Shown here piece after piece: positions 29,982 to 38,671 of a stretch of DNA of 64,000 bases. Under the pieces are notes generated by a model. That model was not told the origin of the DNA, made no database searches, and saw only the letters and a program-made list of their open reading frames with translations. Made by a program: the position numbers and the translations under genes. Location: the NCBI GenBank assembly GCA_900299005.1, contig OMID01000067.1:1-64000 (forward strand). Direction: 5' to 3'. Source of the DNA: Oxalobacteraceae bacterium (GTDB lineage: Bacteria; Pseudomonadota; Gammaproteobacteria; Burkholderiales; Burkholderiaceae_D). Every line of letters starts with the position of its first letter. The first letter of the stretch is position 1.

Positions 29982-31277
29982 ATGAAAATTAAAGCACTTT
30001 CCCGCCTACTCGCAGGTATTGCGGCATCGCTTGCGATGTCTGGCGCACTGGCACAGGACAAGCCGGCTGAAATCAAACTGGGCATCTCGACGTTTTTGTC
30101 GGGGCCGGCCTCGGTGTTCGGCGTGCCCGCGAAATCGGCGGCGGAGTTGTACATCGAGCAGATGAACGCTGCGGGTGGCATCGGCGGCGTGAAATTGTCG
30201 CCAACTTTCATTGATGAAGGCTTGGGCGCGGACAAGCTGCTCTCGGAATACCGTCGCCTTGTGCAGGAGAGCGGTGCCAAGGTCATGATTTCGGCGAACG
30301 CCAGCGGTAACTGCAATATCATCGCGCCCGTTGCTGAAGATCTCAAGGTTCTGAATATTCTGTGGGATTGCGGCACCGAGAAGCTGCTCGAAGATCGCCG
30401 CTACAAGTATGTTTTCCGCACTCAGGCAAACGGCACCACCGAAATGGTGGCCACCGTGCTCTACCTCATCAAGACAAAGCCTGACCTGAAAACAATCGCG
30501 GTGATGAATCAGGATTACGCGTGGGGTCGTGACTCCTGGGAGCTTTTCCGCAATATGCTTCTCGCGATCAAGCCGGATGTGAAGATCGTCGCCGAGCTAT
30601 TCCCGAAGTTTGGTGCAACCGATTACTCTACTGAGATCAGTCGCTTGCAGGCACTTCGCCCTGACGTGATTCTGTCGACCTCGTGGGGAGGGGATCTCGA
30701 TACCTTTGTTCGTCAGGCCTCTCAGCGTGGACTGATGAAAAATTCACTGATGGTGCTGCCGCTGGCCGAGAGCTCGCTGGAGCGTCTGGGTTCTGCATTG
30801 CCGGATGGCGTGATTGTTGGCGCGCGCGGTGATCATTACTTCTTGCACCCACAGTTCAAGGATGACCCCAAGCACAAGGCTTTCGTGAAGAAGTTCAAGG
30901 ACAGCACTGGTGCGTATCCAATTTATCCCGTGTACCACATGGTGCAGGCGCTGGAGGCTCTCAAGGCAGGCTATGAAAAAGCCATCAAGGCCAACAAAGG
31001 TCAATGGCCGACAACGGAGCAGGTGGCCGATGTCATGCGTAGCCTCGAATTTCGCGGCCTCACAGGTACGGTGAAGATGCGTGAAGACGGTCAGGGTCTG
31101 GAAGATCAGATGCTGGGACTAACGCGCAAGACACCCGGCTACAACTTCCCGACGCTGGACAAGATTGTGATCTACCCGGCAGATCTGATTACGACCCCGG
31201 TTGGCCAGAAATCTCCGGAATGGGTGAAGACGCTCAAAATGGATCTGGTCAATAACCCCCGGTTCAAGCAGTACTGA
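29982..31277 (+). CDS. Branched-chain amino acid-type ABC transporter substrate-binding protein
   Basis: Signal peptide; IKLGISTFLSGPASVFGVPAKSAAELYIEQMNAAGGIGG; followed by LivHMGF-type genes. Confidence 0.92.
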   Translation: MKIKALSRLLAGIAASLAMSGALAQDKPAEIKLGISTFLSGPASVFGVPAKSAAELYIEQMNAAGGIGGVKLSPTFIDEGLGADKLLSEYRRLVQESGAKVMISANASGNCNIIAPVAEDLKVLNILWDCGTEKLLEDRRYKYVFRTQANGTTEMVATVLYLIKTKPDLKTIAVMNQDYAWGRDSWELFRNMLLAIKPDVKIVAELFPKFGATDYSTEISRLQALRPDVILSTSWGGDLDTFVRQASQRGLMKNSLMVLPLAESSLERLGSALPDGVIVGARGDHYFLHPQFKDDPKHKAFVKKFKDSTGAYPIYPVYHMVQALEALKAGYEKAIKANKGQWPTTEQVADVMRSLEFRGLTGTVKMREDGQGLEDQMLGLTRKTPGYNFPTLDKIVIYPADLITTPVGQKSPEWVKTLKMDLVNNPRFKQY

Positions 31278-31370
31278 TCAACCCACAGATCACAGGCGAG
31301 TGAAGCGCCAGCGCCGGCGCTTTGCCAGCGCTGAATCCAACTCAAGACAATAGCTTTCAGAAGGCAGCAC

Positions 31371-32276
31371 ATGGCGCAGGATATCTACATTCTGGCGGTG
31401 TTGGACGGTCTGTCCTACGCCGCTTTGCTTTTCCTGGTTGCGCTGGGCATGACGCTGGTGTTTGGCGTGATGAACATCGTGAACATGGCCCATGGCAGTT
31501 TCTATGCGCTGGGCGGCTACATGGCGGCGAGTATCGGCCTCTGGGCCACGGCGCATGGGGCGTCTCCCGCGTGGTCGCTGCTGATTCTTCCGCTGTCCGC
31601 GATCATCATCGGTACCGTGTTCGGCACGCTGATGGAGACGTCGCTCATGCAGCACATCTACAGTAAAGACCCGATTCTTCAGCTGCTGATCACGTTTTCT
31701 GCATTCATGATCTTTGAAGATCTGCAGCGCTTGGTCTGGGGTGCACAGCCTTACTTCGTCTCCGAGATTGTGAACTATCTGGGTACGACCGAGGTACTGG
31801 GCATCACCTACACGCTGTATCAGCTGCTTGTGCTGCCCGGCGTGGCTTTGGCGGTATTTATTGCGATGCGAAGCTTCCTGAAATTTTCCAGCATCGGTCG
31901 CCAGATCGTGGCCGTATCCCATAACCGTGAGGTCTCGACGGCCCTGGGAATAAATGTCAAGCGCATCTCGCTGATGACCTTTGTCGTCAGCTCGATCCTG
32001 GGTGCGCTGGCTGGTGCGCTGGCATCCCCCACGGTATCCTGGGTTCCAGGTATTGGTGCTGAAATGATCGTGCTCTCCTTTGCGGTGGTGGCAACCGCGG
32101 GTCTGGGTCAGATTGAAGGTGCGCTGGTCGCGGCTATCCTGATTGGCCTTGCTCGTTCATTCACGGTGTATCTCTTCCCCGAGATGGAAGTGCTGGTGCC
32201 CTTCCTGATCATGGTGCTGGTGCTGCTGTTCCGGCCGCAGGGGCTCTTCTCCGTGGCTCAAACGAGGAGAGTGTGA
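31371..32276 (+). CDS. LivH-type ABC permease
   Basis: LDGLSYAALLFLVALGMTLVFGVMNIVNMAHGSFYALGGY. Confidence 0.94.
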   Translation: MAQDIYILAVLDGLSYAALLFLVALGMTLVFGVMNIVNMAHGSFYALGGYMAASIGLWATAHGASPAWSLLILPLSAIIIGTVFGTLMETSLMQHIYSKDPILQLLITFSAFMIFEDLQRLVWGAQPYFVSEIVNYLGTTEVLGITYTLYQLLVLPGVALAVFIAMRSFLKFSSIGRQIVAVSHNREVSTALGINVKRISLMTFVVSSILGALAGALASPTVSWVPGIGAEMIVLSFAVVATAGLGQIEGALVAAILIGLARSFTVYLFPEMEVLVPFLIMVLVLLFRPQGLFSVAQTRRV

Positions 32277-33220
32277 TGGCGCGCGCAAAAATTGCAGTCA
32301 TCGCGCTTGCGGCACTGGCGCTGCTACTGCCGATTGCGATGCCATGGATTAAGACGCCTCTGATTTTGGGCACGGCATTCGGTATTGCTGCCTTGGGTAT
32401 CTCCATCCTGATCATCTCGGGACAGATTTCATTTGGTCATGCAATGTTCGTCTGCCTCGGTGGTTATGCAGTCGCCTTCATCGCCCGCAAGTGGGTCGAG
32501 ATCGATAGTGCGGTGCTGCTGGCGATAGGGGCCGGCACCGGCACCGTATTTGGCATCGTGGTCGGTTCTTTCGTCGTGCGCTATCGCGCTATTTTCTTTG
32601 GCATGCTGAATCTTGCATTGTCGATGGTGCTCTTCGCCGCGTTGGGTAAGTTTTTTAATGTCACGGGCGGCACCGATGGGTTGCGGCTGGAGCGCTCCCC
32701 CTTTTTCGGCATGCAGTTAGGGCGTGACGCCTTCGAAAGCCTGCTGCTGGTTGTGGTCGTGGTGCTGGCCTTGCTGGCGGGCTGGGCGGTTCAGCGATAT
32801 TTGCGCTCAGTCGCTGGGCAGGCGCTGGCTGCCATCAAGACCAACGAAACTCGCCTTGAGTACGTGGGCATCTCCGCGTATCAGACCCTCTGGATCGGCT
32901 ACATCATCTCGTCGACGCTATGCGGATTGTCCGGTGCGATTTTTGCGATTGCCCAGGGACTGGTGACTCCAGATATGGGCTATTGGGTGCGCTCCGGCGA
33001 GATCGTGTTTGTTGCGATCCTCGGCGGTGTCGGACATCCGGTGGGGGCCTTTATCGGTGCTGGCATCTTTGAATTCGTCAAGCTGTTTGCTGCCGCCTAT
33101 CTGACGGGCGCGTGGCAAATGATGCTGGGCTTTGTGCTGATCGGCATGGTGTTCCTCGCCCCGCGTGGTATTTCGGCCATGCTGGAAGAAAAGCCACACG
33201 CCAGGCAGGAGGACGCATGA
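32273..33220 (+). CDS. LivM-type ABC permease
   Basis: ISGQISFGHAMFVCLGGYAVAF, overlap ATGA with LivH gene. Confidence 0.93.
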   Translation: MMARAKIAVIALAALALLLPIAMPWIKTPLILGTAFGIAALGISILIISGQISFGHAMFVCLGGYAVAFIARKWVEIDSAVLLAIGAGTGTVFGIVVGSFVVRYRAIFFGMLNLALSMVLFAALGKFFNVTGGTDGLRLERSPFFGMQLGRDAFESLLLVVVVVLALLAGWAVQRYLRSVAGQALAAIKTNETRLEYVGISAYQTLWIGYIISSTLCGLSGAIFAIAQGLVTPDMGYWVRSGEIVFVAILGGVGHPVGAFIGAGIFEFVKLFAAAYLTGAWQMMLGFVLIGMVFLAPRGISAMLEEKPHARQEDA

Positions 33221-33960
33221 GCACACCGCTGCTTCAGACCAAAGACCTGCAACTGGCCTTCGGCGCGGTGGTCGTTGCCGACCACATTGATTTTTCGCTG
33301 AGCGAAGGTGAACGTCTGGCCGTGATTGGACAAAATGGCGCAGGAAAAACAACCTTCATTAATATCTGCACCGGATTGATTCGGCCACAGGCGGGGCAGG
33401 TTTTCTTCGAGGGCAGAGACGTCACTGGTATGTCTCCGCGGTCGATTGCGCTGCGCGGCATGGTGCGCTCATTTCAATTACCGCAGCTGTTCTCGGAGCA
33501 CACCGTGCGCGACTGCGTGAGAATCGCTGCAGCAGGCAAGCGAAAGCAACTCGGACTCTGGACGCCACTGTCTTTGGCTGTGGATGACGCCGAGATCTCG
33601 CATGTGCTCGAGATGGTGGGGCTGGCAGGCCGCGCTGACGAAATCTCCGGTGCGCTGCCCGAAGGCCAGCGCAAGCTGCTCGATGTGGCGATGGCGCTGG
33701 TGATGAAGCCACGTTTACTGATTTTGGATGAACCCACCTCTGGCGTGTCGACCGATGAAAAACACGGCCTGATGTCGACCATCATGAGCGCACTGGACGA
33801 ACAAAAAGTGACCGCGATCTTCGTCGAGCATGATGTCGATATCGTGTCGCAGTATTCGACCCGGGTGGCTGCGTGGATCGCTGGTCGCATTGCCGCCGAT
33901 GGCACTCCAGCGCAGGTGCTTGCCGATCCGGATATCCGCAAGAACGTGATCGGAGAATGA
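33217..33960 (+). CDS. LivG-type ABC ATPase
   Basis: MSTPLLQTKDLQLAFGAVVVADHIDF; GQNGAGKTTFINICTGLIRP; start at ATG 33217, ORF track starts upstream. Confidence 0.93.
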   Translation: MSTPLLQTKDLQLAFGAVVVADHIDFSLSEGERLAVIGQNGAGKTTFINICTGLIRPQAGQVFFEGRDVTGMSPRSIALRGMVRSFQLPQLFSEHTVRDCVRIAAAGKRKQLGLWTPLSLAVDDAEISHVLEMVGLAGRADEISGALPEGQRKLLDVAMALVMKPRLLILDEPTSGVSTDEKHGLMSTIMSALDEQKVTAIFVEHDVDIVSQYSTRVAAWIAGRIAADGTPAQVLADPDIRKNVIGE

Positions 33961-33961
33961 C

Positions 33962-34633
33962 ATGCTAAAGCTACACAACGTGAGCGCGCGTATCGCTGGC
34001 ATCACGGTCTTGCGCGGCATTGAGACGGCGTTTGGGCCAGGCCAGCTGCTGGCGGTCGTGGGTCGCAATGGCGCGGGAAAGACCACCCTGCTGCGAGCCA
34101 TCATGGGTCTGCTGCCACTGTCCGCCGGAAGCATCACCATTAACGGCACGGAGCTGACGACCTTGCCTGGGCATCGTCGTACCGAATTCGGCATTGGTTA
34201 TGCGCCCGAAGAACGGGTGATGTACCCCACCTTCACGGTTGAGGAGAATCTGCGCCTGCCTTGCGAAGTGCTGGGGCTTGCTGAAGCCGAAATCAAACGA
34301 AGACTGGAGCGTGTGTTGGAAGTCGTGCCTCAACTAGAACCGATGCTCGGACGTTCTGGTGCTGCCTTGTCCGGCGGGCAGGGAAAAATGGCCGCGCTGG
34401 GGCGCGCATTGATGGCGGGCACGCAGCTGGTGCTGCTGGACGAACCTTTCCAGGGGCTGGCGCCAGTGCTCGCCAATCAGTACGCAGAGTCGCTTCGCAA
34501 GCTGCATGAGCTTGATCCTTCATTGTGCATGGTCGTCACCGAATCCAATCGCAGCTTACTGCGTGATTTGCCAGATGCCACGCTCACGTTGGAGCGTGGC
34601 GAACTGGTCGAGGGCGATACGCTGACTCACTGA
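33962..34633 (+). CDS. LivF-type ABC ATPase
   Basis: GRNGAGKTTLLRAIMGLLP; LSGGQGKMAALGRALMAGTQLVLLDEPFQGLAP. Confidence 0.93.
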   Translation: MLKLHNVSARIAGITVLRGIETAFGPGQLLAVVGRNGAGKTTLLRAIMGLLPLSAGSITINGTELTTLPGHRRTEFGIGYAPEERVMYPTFTVEENLRLPCEVLGLAEAEIKRRLERVLEVVPQLEPMLGRSGAALSGGQGKMAALGRALMAGTQLVLLDEPFQGLAPVLANQYAESLRKLHELDPSLCMVVTESNRSLLRDLPDATLTLERGELVEGDTLTH

Positions 34634-34725
34634 GGCAGGGCTGATCATTCGAGGCTACTCAGCAATACCGATAACACCGATAACACAAGCAACAACGACA
34701 ATAAGACAACAGCGGAGAGACTACT

Positions 34726-36159
34726 ATGCCAACCCTGCTCATCGACGGCAAATGGGTGTCAGCCACCGGCGGACAATCGATCGACGTGATTAATCCCTGC
34801 GATGCCAAGGCTTATGCAAGCCTTGACCGCGGTACCGACGCTGACGTTGACCTGGCGGTCAAAGCGGCCCGCCGCGCCATGGACGGCGCGTGGGGCAGAC
34901 TGACGGCGACCGAGCGTGGTCGTATTCTGGTCAAGGCAGGAGAACTGATCCTCAAGCATGGCGATGCCATTGCAGAGATCGAAGCACGCGATACCGGTAA
35001 GCCGATGTCTGTTGCTCGGGCTGATGTGGTCGCGGTTGCGCGCTATTTCGAATTTTATGGCGGCGCAGCGGACAAACACCACGGCGAACAACTTCCCTAC
35101 CTGAGTGGCTATAACGTGCAAGTCGTGCGTGAACCCCATGGCGTGGCTGGTCTCATCATCCCCTGGAATTATCCGGCGCAAATGTTCGGCCGCACGGTGG
35201 CCCCAGCACTTGCCGCCGGTAATGCGTGCGTGCTCAAGCCCTCCGAAGATGCCTGCATGTCAGGTCTGAAGCTGGCCGAGCTGATGATGGAAGCCGGTTT
35301 GCCCGCAGGTGCGCTGAATCTGGTGACCGGCTATGGTTATGAAGCCGGCGCCGCGCTGACCTCGCACCCGGACATCAACTACATGAGCTTTACCGGGTCG
35401 CCGGAGGTCGGCACGATGGTGCAGGAGGCCACGGCGAAAAATGCGGTGCCCTGTGCGCTTGAACTGGGTGGCAAGTCTCCACAAATTGTGTTTGAGGACG
35501 CTGACCTCGATAAGGCCTTGCCTATCATCGTCAAGGCGATTACCCAAAATGCCGGTCAGACATGCTCTGCCGGTAGTCGTCTGCTGGTTCACGAAAGCAT
35601 CTACGACACCTTTGTCGGGCGAGTCGCCGAAGCCTTCAAAAAGGTCAAGGTTGGCACACCGGAGATGGATTTCGATTGCGGCCCTATCGTCAACAAAAAA
35701 CAATTTGACCGCGTCAATGGCTTCATTGACGAAGCCATCAAGACAGGGGTGCCGTTGCTGGCGCAGGCCACAATTGCCCAGGGCTGCTCGAAGGACGGCT
35801 ACTTTGTGGCACCCGCACTGTTTGGCGCCGTGCCTCGCGATCACCGGCTGGCATGCAAGGAGGTCTTTGGTCCGGTGCTGGCTGCGATGCCTTTCAAGGA
35901 TGAGGAAGATGCGGTCCACTTGGCCAATGCGACCGAATACGGTCTGGTGTCGGGCGTCTGGACCGAGAACGGCGGACGCCAGGCACGCATGGCCAAGCGC
36001 ATTCAGACCGGTCAGGTATTCATCAATTGCTACGGCGCCGGTGGCGGGGTCGAGCTGCCATTCGGTGGCATGAAGCGCAGCGGTCATGGCCGTGAAAAAG
36101 GCTTCATGGCGCTGGAAGAATTCAGCACCATCAAAACTATCGTTTTGCACCACGGATAA
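34726..36159 (+). CDS. Aldehyde dehydrogenase family protein
   Basis: IPWNYPAQMFGRTVAPALAAGNACVLKPSE, FTGSPEVG, ELGGKSPQIVFEDADLD, NAGQTCSAGSRLLV. Confidence 0.95.
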   Translation: MPTLLIDGKWVSATGGQSIDVINPCDAKAYASLDRGTDADVDLAVKAARRAMDGAWGRLTATERGRILVKAGELILKHGDAIAEIEARDTGKPMSVARADVVAVARYFEFYGGAADKHHGEQLPYLSGYNVQVVREPHGVAGLIIPWNYPAQMFGRTVAPALAAGNACVLKPSEDACMSGLKLAELMMEAGLPAGALNLVTGYGYEAGAALTSHPDINYMSFTGSPEVGTMVQEATAKNAVPCALELGGKSPQIVFEDADLDKALPIIVKAITQNAGQTCSAGSRLLVHESIYDTFVGRVAEAFKKVKVGTPEMDFDCGPIVNKKQFDRVNGFIDEAIKTGVPLLAQATIAQGCSKDGYFVAPALFGAVPRDHRLACKEVFGPVLAAMPFKDEEDAVHLANATEYGLVSGVWTENGGRQARMAKRIQTGQVFINCYGAGGGVELPFGGMKRSGHGREKGFMALEEFSTIKTIVLHHG

Positions 36160-36201
36160 ACACACTGGGTTGGTCAACGACTCAGCCTCATCGGAGAGAT
36201 C

Positions 36202-36957
36202 ATGGGACAGCTTCAGGGAAAAATAGCCATCATTACCGGCGCCGGCAGCGGCTTTGGCGAGGGCATGGCGCAAGCGTATGTGCACGAGGGAGCCAAGGTC
36301 ATTATTGCTGATCTGAATGCCGACGCTGGAGAGCGCGTGGCCAAGGCACTGGGCGCCAACGCCAAAGCGATAGCGACTGACGTGGCGAACGCTGATTCGG
36401 TCAATGCCATGGTCAACGCCTGTGTTGATGCCTTTGGTGTGCCGGATATCGTGATCAACAATGCCGGTACCACGCACAAGAACCAGCCCATGCTGCAAGT
36501 CGACGAAAAAACCTTCGACCGCATGTTCGCGGTGAATGTGAAGTCGATTTATTACATGGCACATGCCGTGATACCGCTCATGCGCGCGCGAGGCAAAGGC
36601 GGGGTGATCATCAATGTGGGCTCGACAGCAGGTATACGCCCGCGCCCGGGCCTGTCCTGGTACAACGGCTCCAAAGGTGCAGTCAATCTGCTCTCCAAAG
36701 CCATGGCCGTCGAGCTGGCTCCGGACAAGATCCGCGTAAATGCCTTGTGCCCGGTGATGGGGGCGACTGGTTTGCTGGGTGATTTCATGGGTGTGCCAGA
36801 CACGCCAGAAAACCGTGCGAAATTCGTCTCGACGATTCCGTTAGGCCGTTTCTGTGAGCCCCGCGACATGGCGGCGGCGGCCGTATTCCTGGGTACTGAC
36901 GCTGCTGAATTTTTGACCGGGCTGGAATTCCCGGTGGATGGTGGCCGCACCATTTGA
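36202..36957 (+). CDS. SDR family oxidoreductase (glucose 1-dehydrogenase-like)
   Basis: AIITGAGSGFGEGMAQ, NNAGTT, SWYNGSKGAVNLLSKAMAVELAPDKIRVNALCP. Confidence 0.93.
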   Translation: MGQLQGKIAIITGAGSGFGEGMAQAYVHEGAKVIIADLNADAGERVAKALGANAKAIATDVANADSVNAMVNACVDAFGVPDIVINNAGTTHKNQPMLQVDEKTFDRMFAVNVKSIYYMAHAVIPLMRARGKGGVIINVGSTAGIRPRPGLSWYNGSKGAVNLLSKAMAVELAPDKIRVNALCPVMGATGLLGDFMGVPDTPENRAKFVSTIPLGRFCEPRDMAAAAVFLGTDAAEFLTGLEFPVDGGRTI

Positions 36958-36982
36958 TGTCATCGATTTCTCGGAGAAGCTC

Positions 36983-38107
36983 ATGAAGACACGCGCCGCC
37001 GTTCTGCATGCACTGGACCTGCAAGCCCCTTTCGCTGAGAGCAAACCGCTGAAAATCGAGGAAATCGAACTCGATGATCCGGGCGTGGGAGAGGTCCTGG
37101 TCAAGATGACTGCCGCCGGCCTGTGTCACTCAGATTTATCCGTCATTACCGGCGTGCGTCCACGCCCGGTACCGATGGCGCTCGGCCACGAGGCATCGGC
37201 AACGGTGGTGAAGGTGGGTGAAGGCGTGAGCCACCTCAAGACGGGTGACCGGGTGGTGCTGGTTTTCGTGCCCAGCTGCGGCACTTGCATGCCTTGCCAG
37301 GAAGGTCGTCCCGCCCTGTGCGAACCCGGCGCCGAAGCGAACGGCAAGGGCACGCTACTCTCGGGTGCTCGTCGCTTGCATCTGGGTGAGCAGGCAGTGA
37401 ACCATCATGTGGGCGTGTCGGCGTTTGCCGAGCATGCGGTCGTGTCTTCCCGCTCGTGCGTGAAGATCGAGGCCGACATGGATCCCGTGGAATCAGCCCT
37501 GTTTGGTTGCGCGGTGCTCACGGGTGTGGGCGCGGTCGTCAATACCGCCCGGTTGCAGCCCGGCCAGACGGCGGCGGTGATCGGTCTGGGTGGTGTGGGT
37601 ATGTGTTCGCTGTTGGGGGTAGTCGCGTCTGGCGCTCGCGATGTCGTGGCAATCGATCTGAACGACAAAAAACTGGAGATAGCACGCGAATTGGGCGCGA
37701 CCTTCACCGTCAACGCACGCGATCCTGATGCAGCCGCCAAAGTGAAGGAGCACACCAAAGGTGGCGTGGATTTTTCATTCGAGATGGCCGGTGTTACGCC
37801 CGCCATGGAACTGGCGTATCGTGTGGCGCGCCGCGGAGGTACCACAGTAACGGCCAGCCTGTTTCACCCTCAGCATCTCTGGCCGGTGCAGCAAGTCAGT
37901 CTGGTGGCAGAGGAACGCACGATCAAGGGCAGCTACATTGGTTCGTGCGTGCCCTCGCGCGATGTTCCTCGGTACATTGGTCTTTACCAGCGCGGCAAGC
38001 TGCCCATTAACAGACTGCTGGGCGAACGTCTCAAGCTCGAGGAGATCAACCGGGGCTTCGACAAACTTGATGCCGGTGAAAGCATGCGCGATCTGGTGGT
38101 GTTCTGA
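36983..38107 (+). CDS. Zinc-type alcohol dehydrogenase
   Basis: AAGLCHSDLSVITG, LGHEASATVVKVGEGV, CGTCMPCQEGRPALC, AAVIGLGGVGMCSLLG. Confidence 0.94.
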   Translation: MKTRAAVLHALDLQAPFAESKPLKIEEIELDDPGVGEVLVKMTAAGLCHSDLSVITGVRPRPVPMALGHEASATVVKVGEGVSHLKTGDRVVLVFVPSCGTCMPCQEGRPALCEPGAEANGKGTLLSGARRLHLGEQAVNHHVGVSAFAEHAVVSSRSCVKIEADMDPVESALFGCAVLTGVGAVVNTARLQPGQTAAVIGLGGVGMCSLLGVVASGARDVVAIDLNDKKLEIARELGATFTVNARDPDAAAKVKEHTKGGVDFSFEMAGVTPAMELAYRVARRGGTTVTASLFHPQHLWPVQQVSLVAEERTIKGSYIGSCVPSRDVPRYIGLYQRGKLPINRLLGERLKLEEINRGFDKLDAGESMRDLVVF

Positions 38108-38150
38108 TCACTTGCCGAGCTTGTTGCTAAAGCGCTTTCCGAGGACTTTC

Positions 38151-38495
38151 CTAGCGCTTGCCCACAGACTGCGCGCCAACTGGCTTGGGTTTGCCCTGCG
38201 CGTCCGACAATCGGTATTTTGTCCTCCGGTCTCCCATCAGATCCCGCAAATCGCGAATGCTGATCTGTGTCACTTCATGCATGCGTATTAATAACGATGC
38301 GCCGACGGGCAGGGTGCGATGACGAATTTTGCTGATGACGGGCGGGGCTACTTCCAGGGCACGAGATAGGGCGGCATCGTTTTTGAGTTGCATACGTTCG
38401 CGTAACGTATCCAGCAGCAGATTTGGATCGTAGCTGGGCTGCGATGAGAGGGCATGCTGTGGCTGGCCTGCAGAGTGACGTTGCTGATGTTCCAT
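38151..38495 (-). CDS. Small Cro/CI-like helix-turn-helix protein
   Basis: LLLDTLRERMQLKNDAALSRALEVAPPVISKIRHRTLPVGASLLIRMHEVTQISIRDLRDLMGD; start at ATG complement 38495 with RBS gaggaaa. Confidence 0.75.
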   Translation of the reverse strand: MEHQQRHSAGQPQHALSSQPSYDPNLLLDTLRERMQLKNDAALSRALEVAPPVISKIRHRTLPVGASLLIRMHEVTQISIRDLRDLMGDRRTKYRLSDAQGKPKPVGAQSVGKR

Positions 38496-38584
38496 GGTTT
38501 TCCTCGCACATGAATTTGCCAGAACCGGCATGAACTGCCGGCTTGCATAAACGACATGACCACGCCAACAGGCAACAAGTTCCG

Positions 38585-38614
38585 CGCCGCCAGCGACCCA
38601 ACGAGATAGGTTCT
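38585..38614 (+). repeat. Dispersed element core (aacgagataggtt), single half-site
   Basis: cgccgccagcgacccaacgagataggttct resembles cgccaccagcgtcctaacgagataggtttt at 54297. Confidence 0.7.
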
Positions 38615-38671
38615 ACGTCGCTGCCCCCCAAAAGAGGAAGAACCGGGCATGCCCGGCCCTCCCAAAGAGGT

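Noticed and set aside
35260-36564. 434-aa antisense ORF spanning the ALDH and SDR genes
   Set aside because: Shadow of two strongly recognisable plus-strand genes; no recognisable family, crosses their intergenic gap by chance of high GC.
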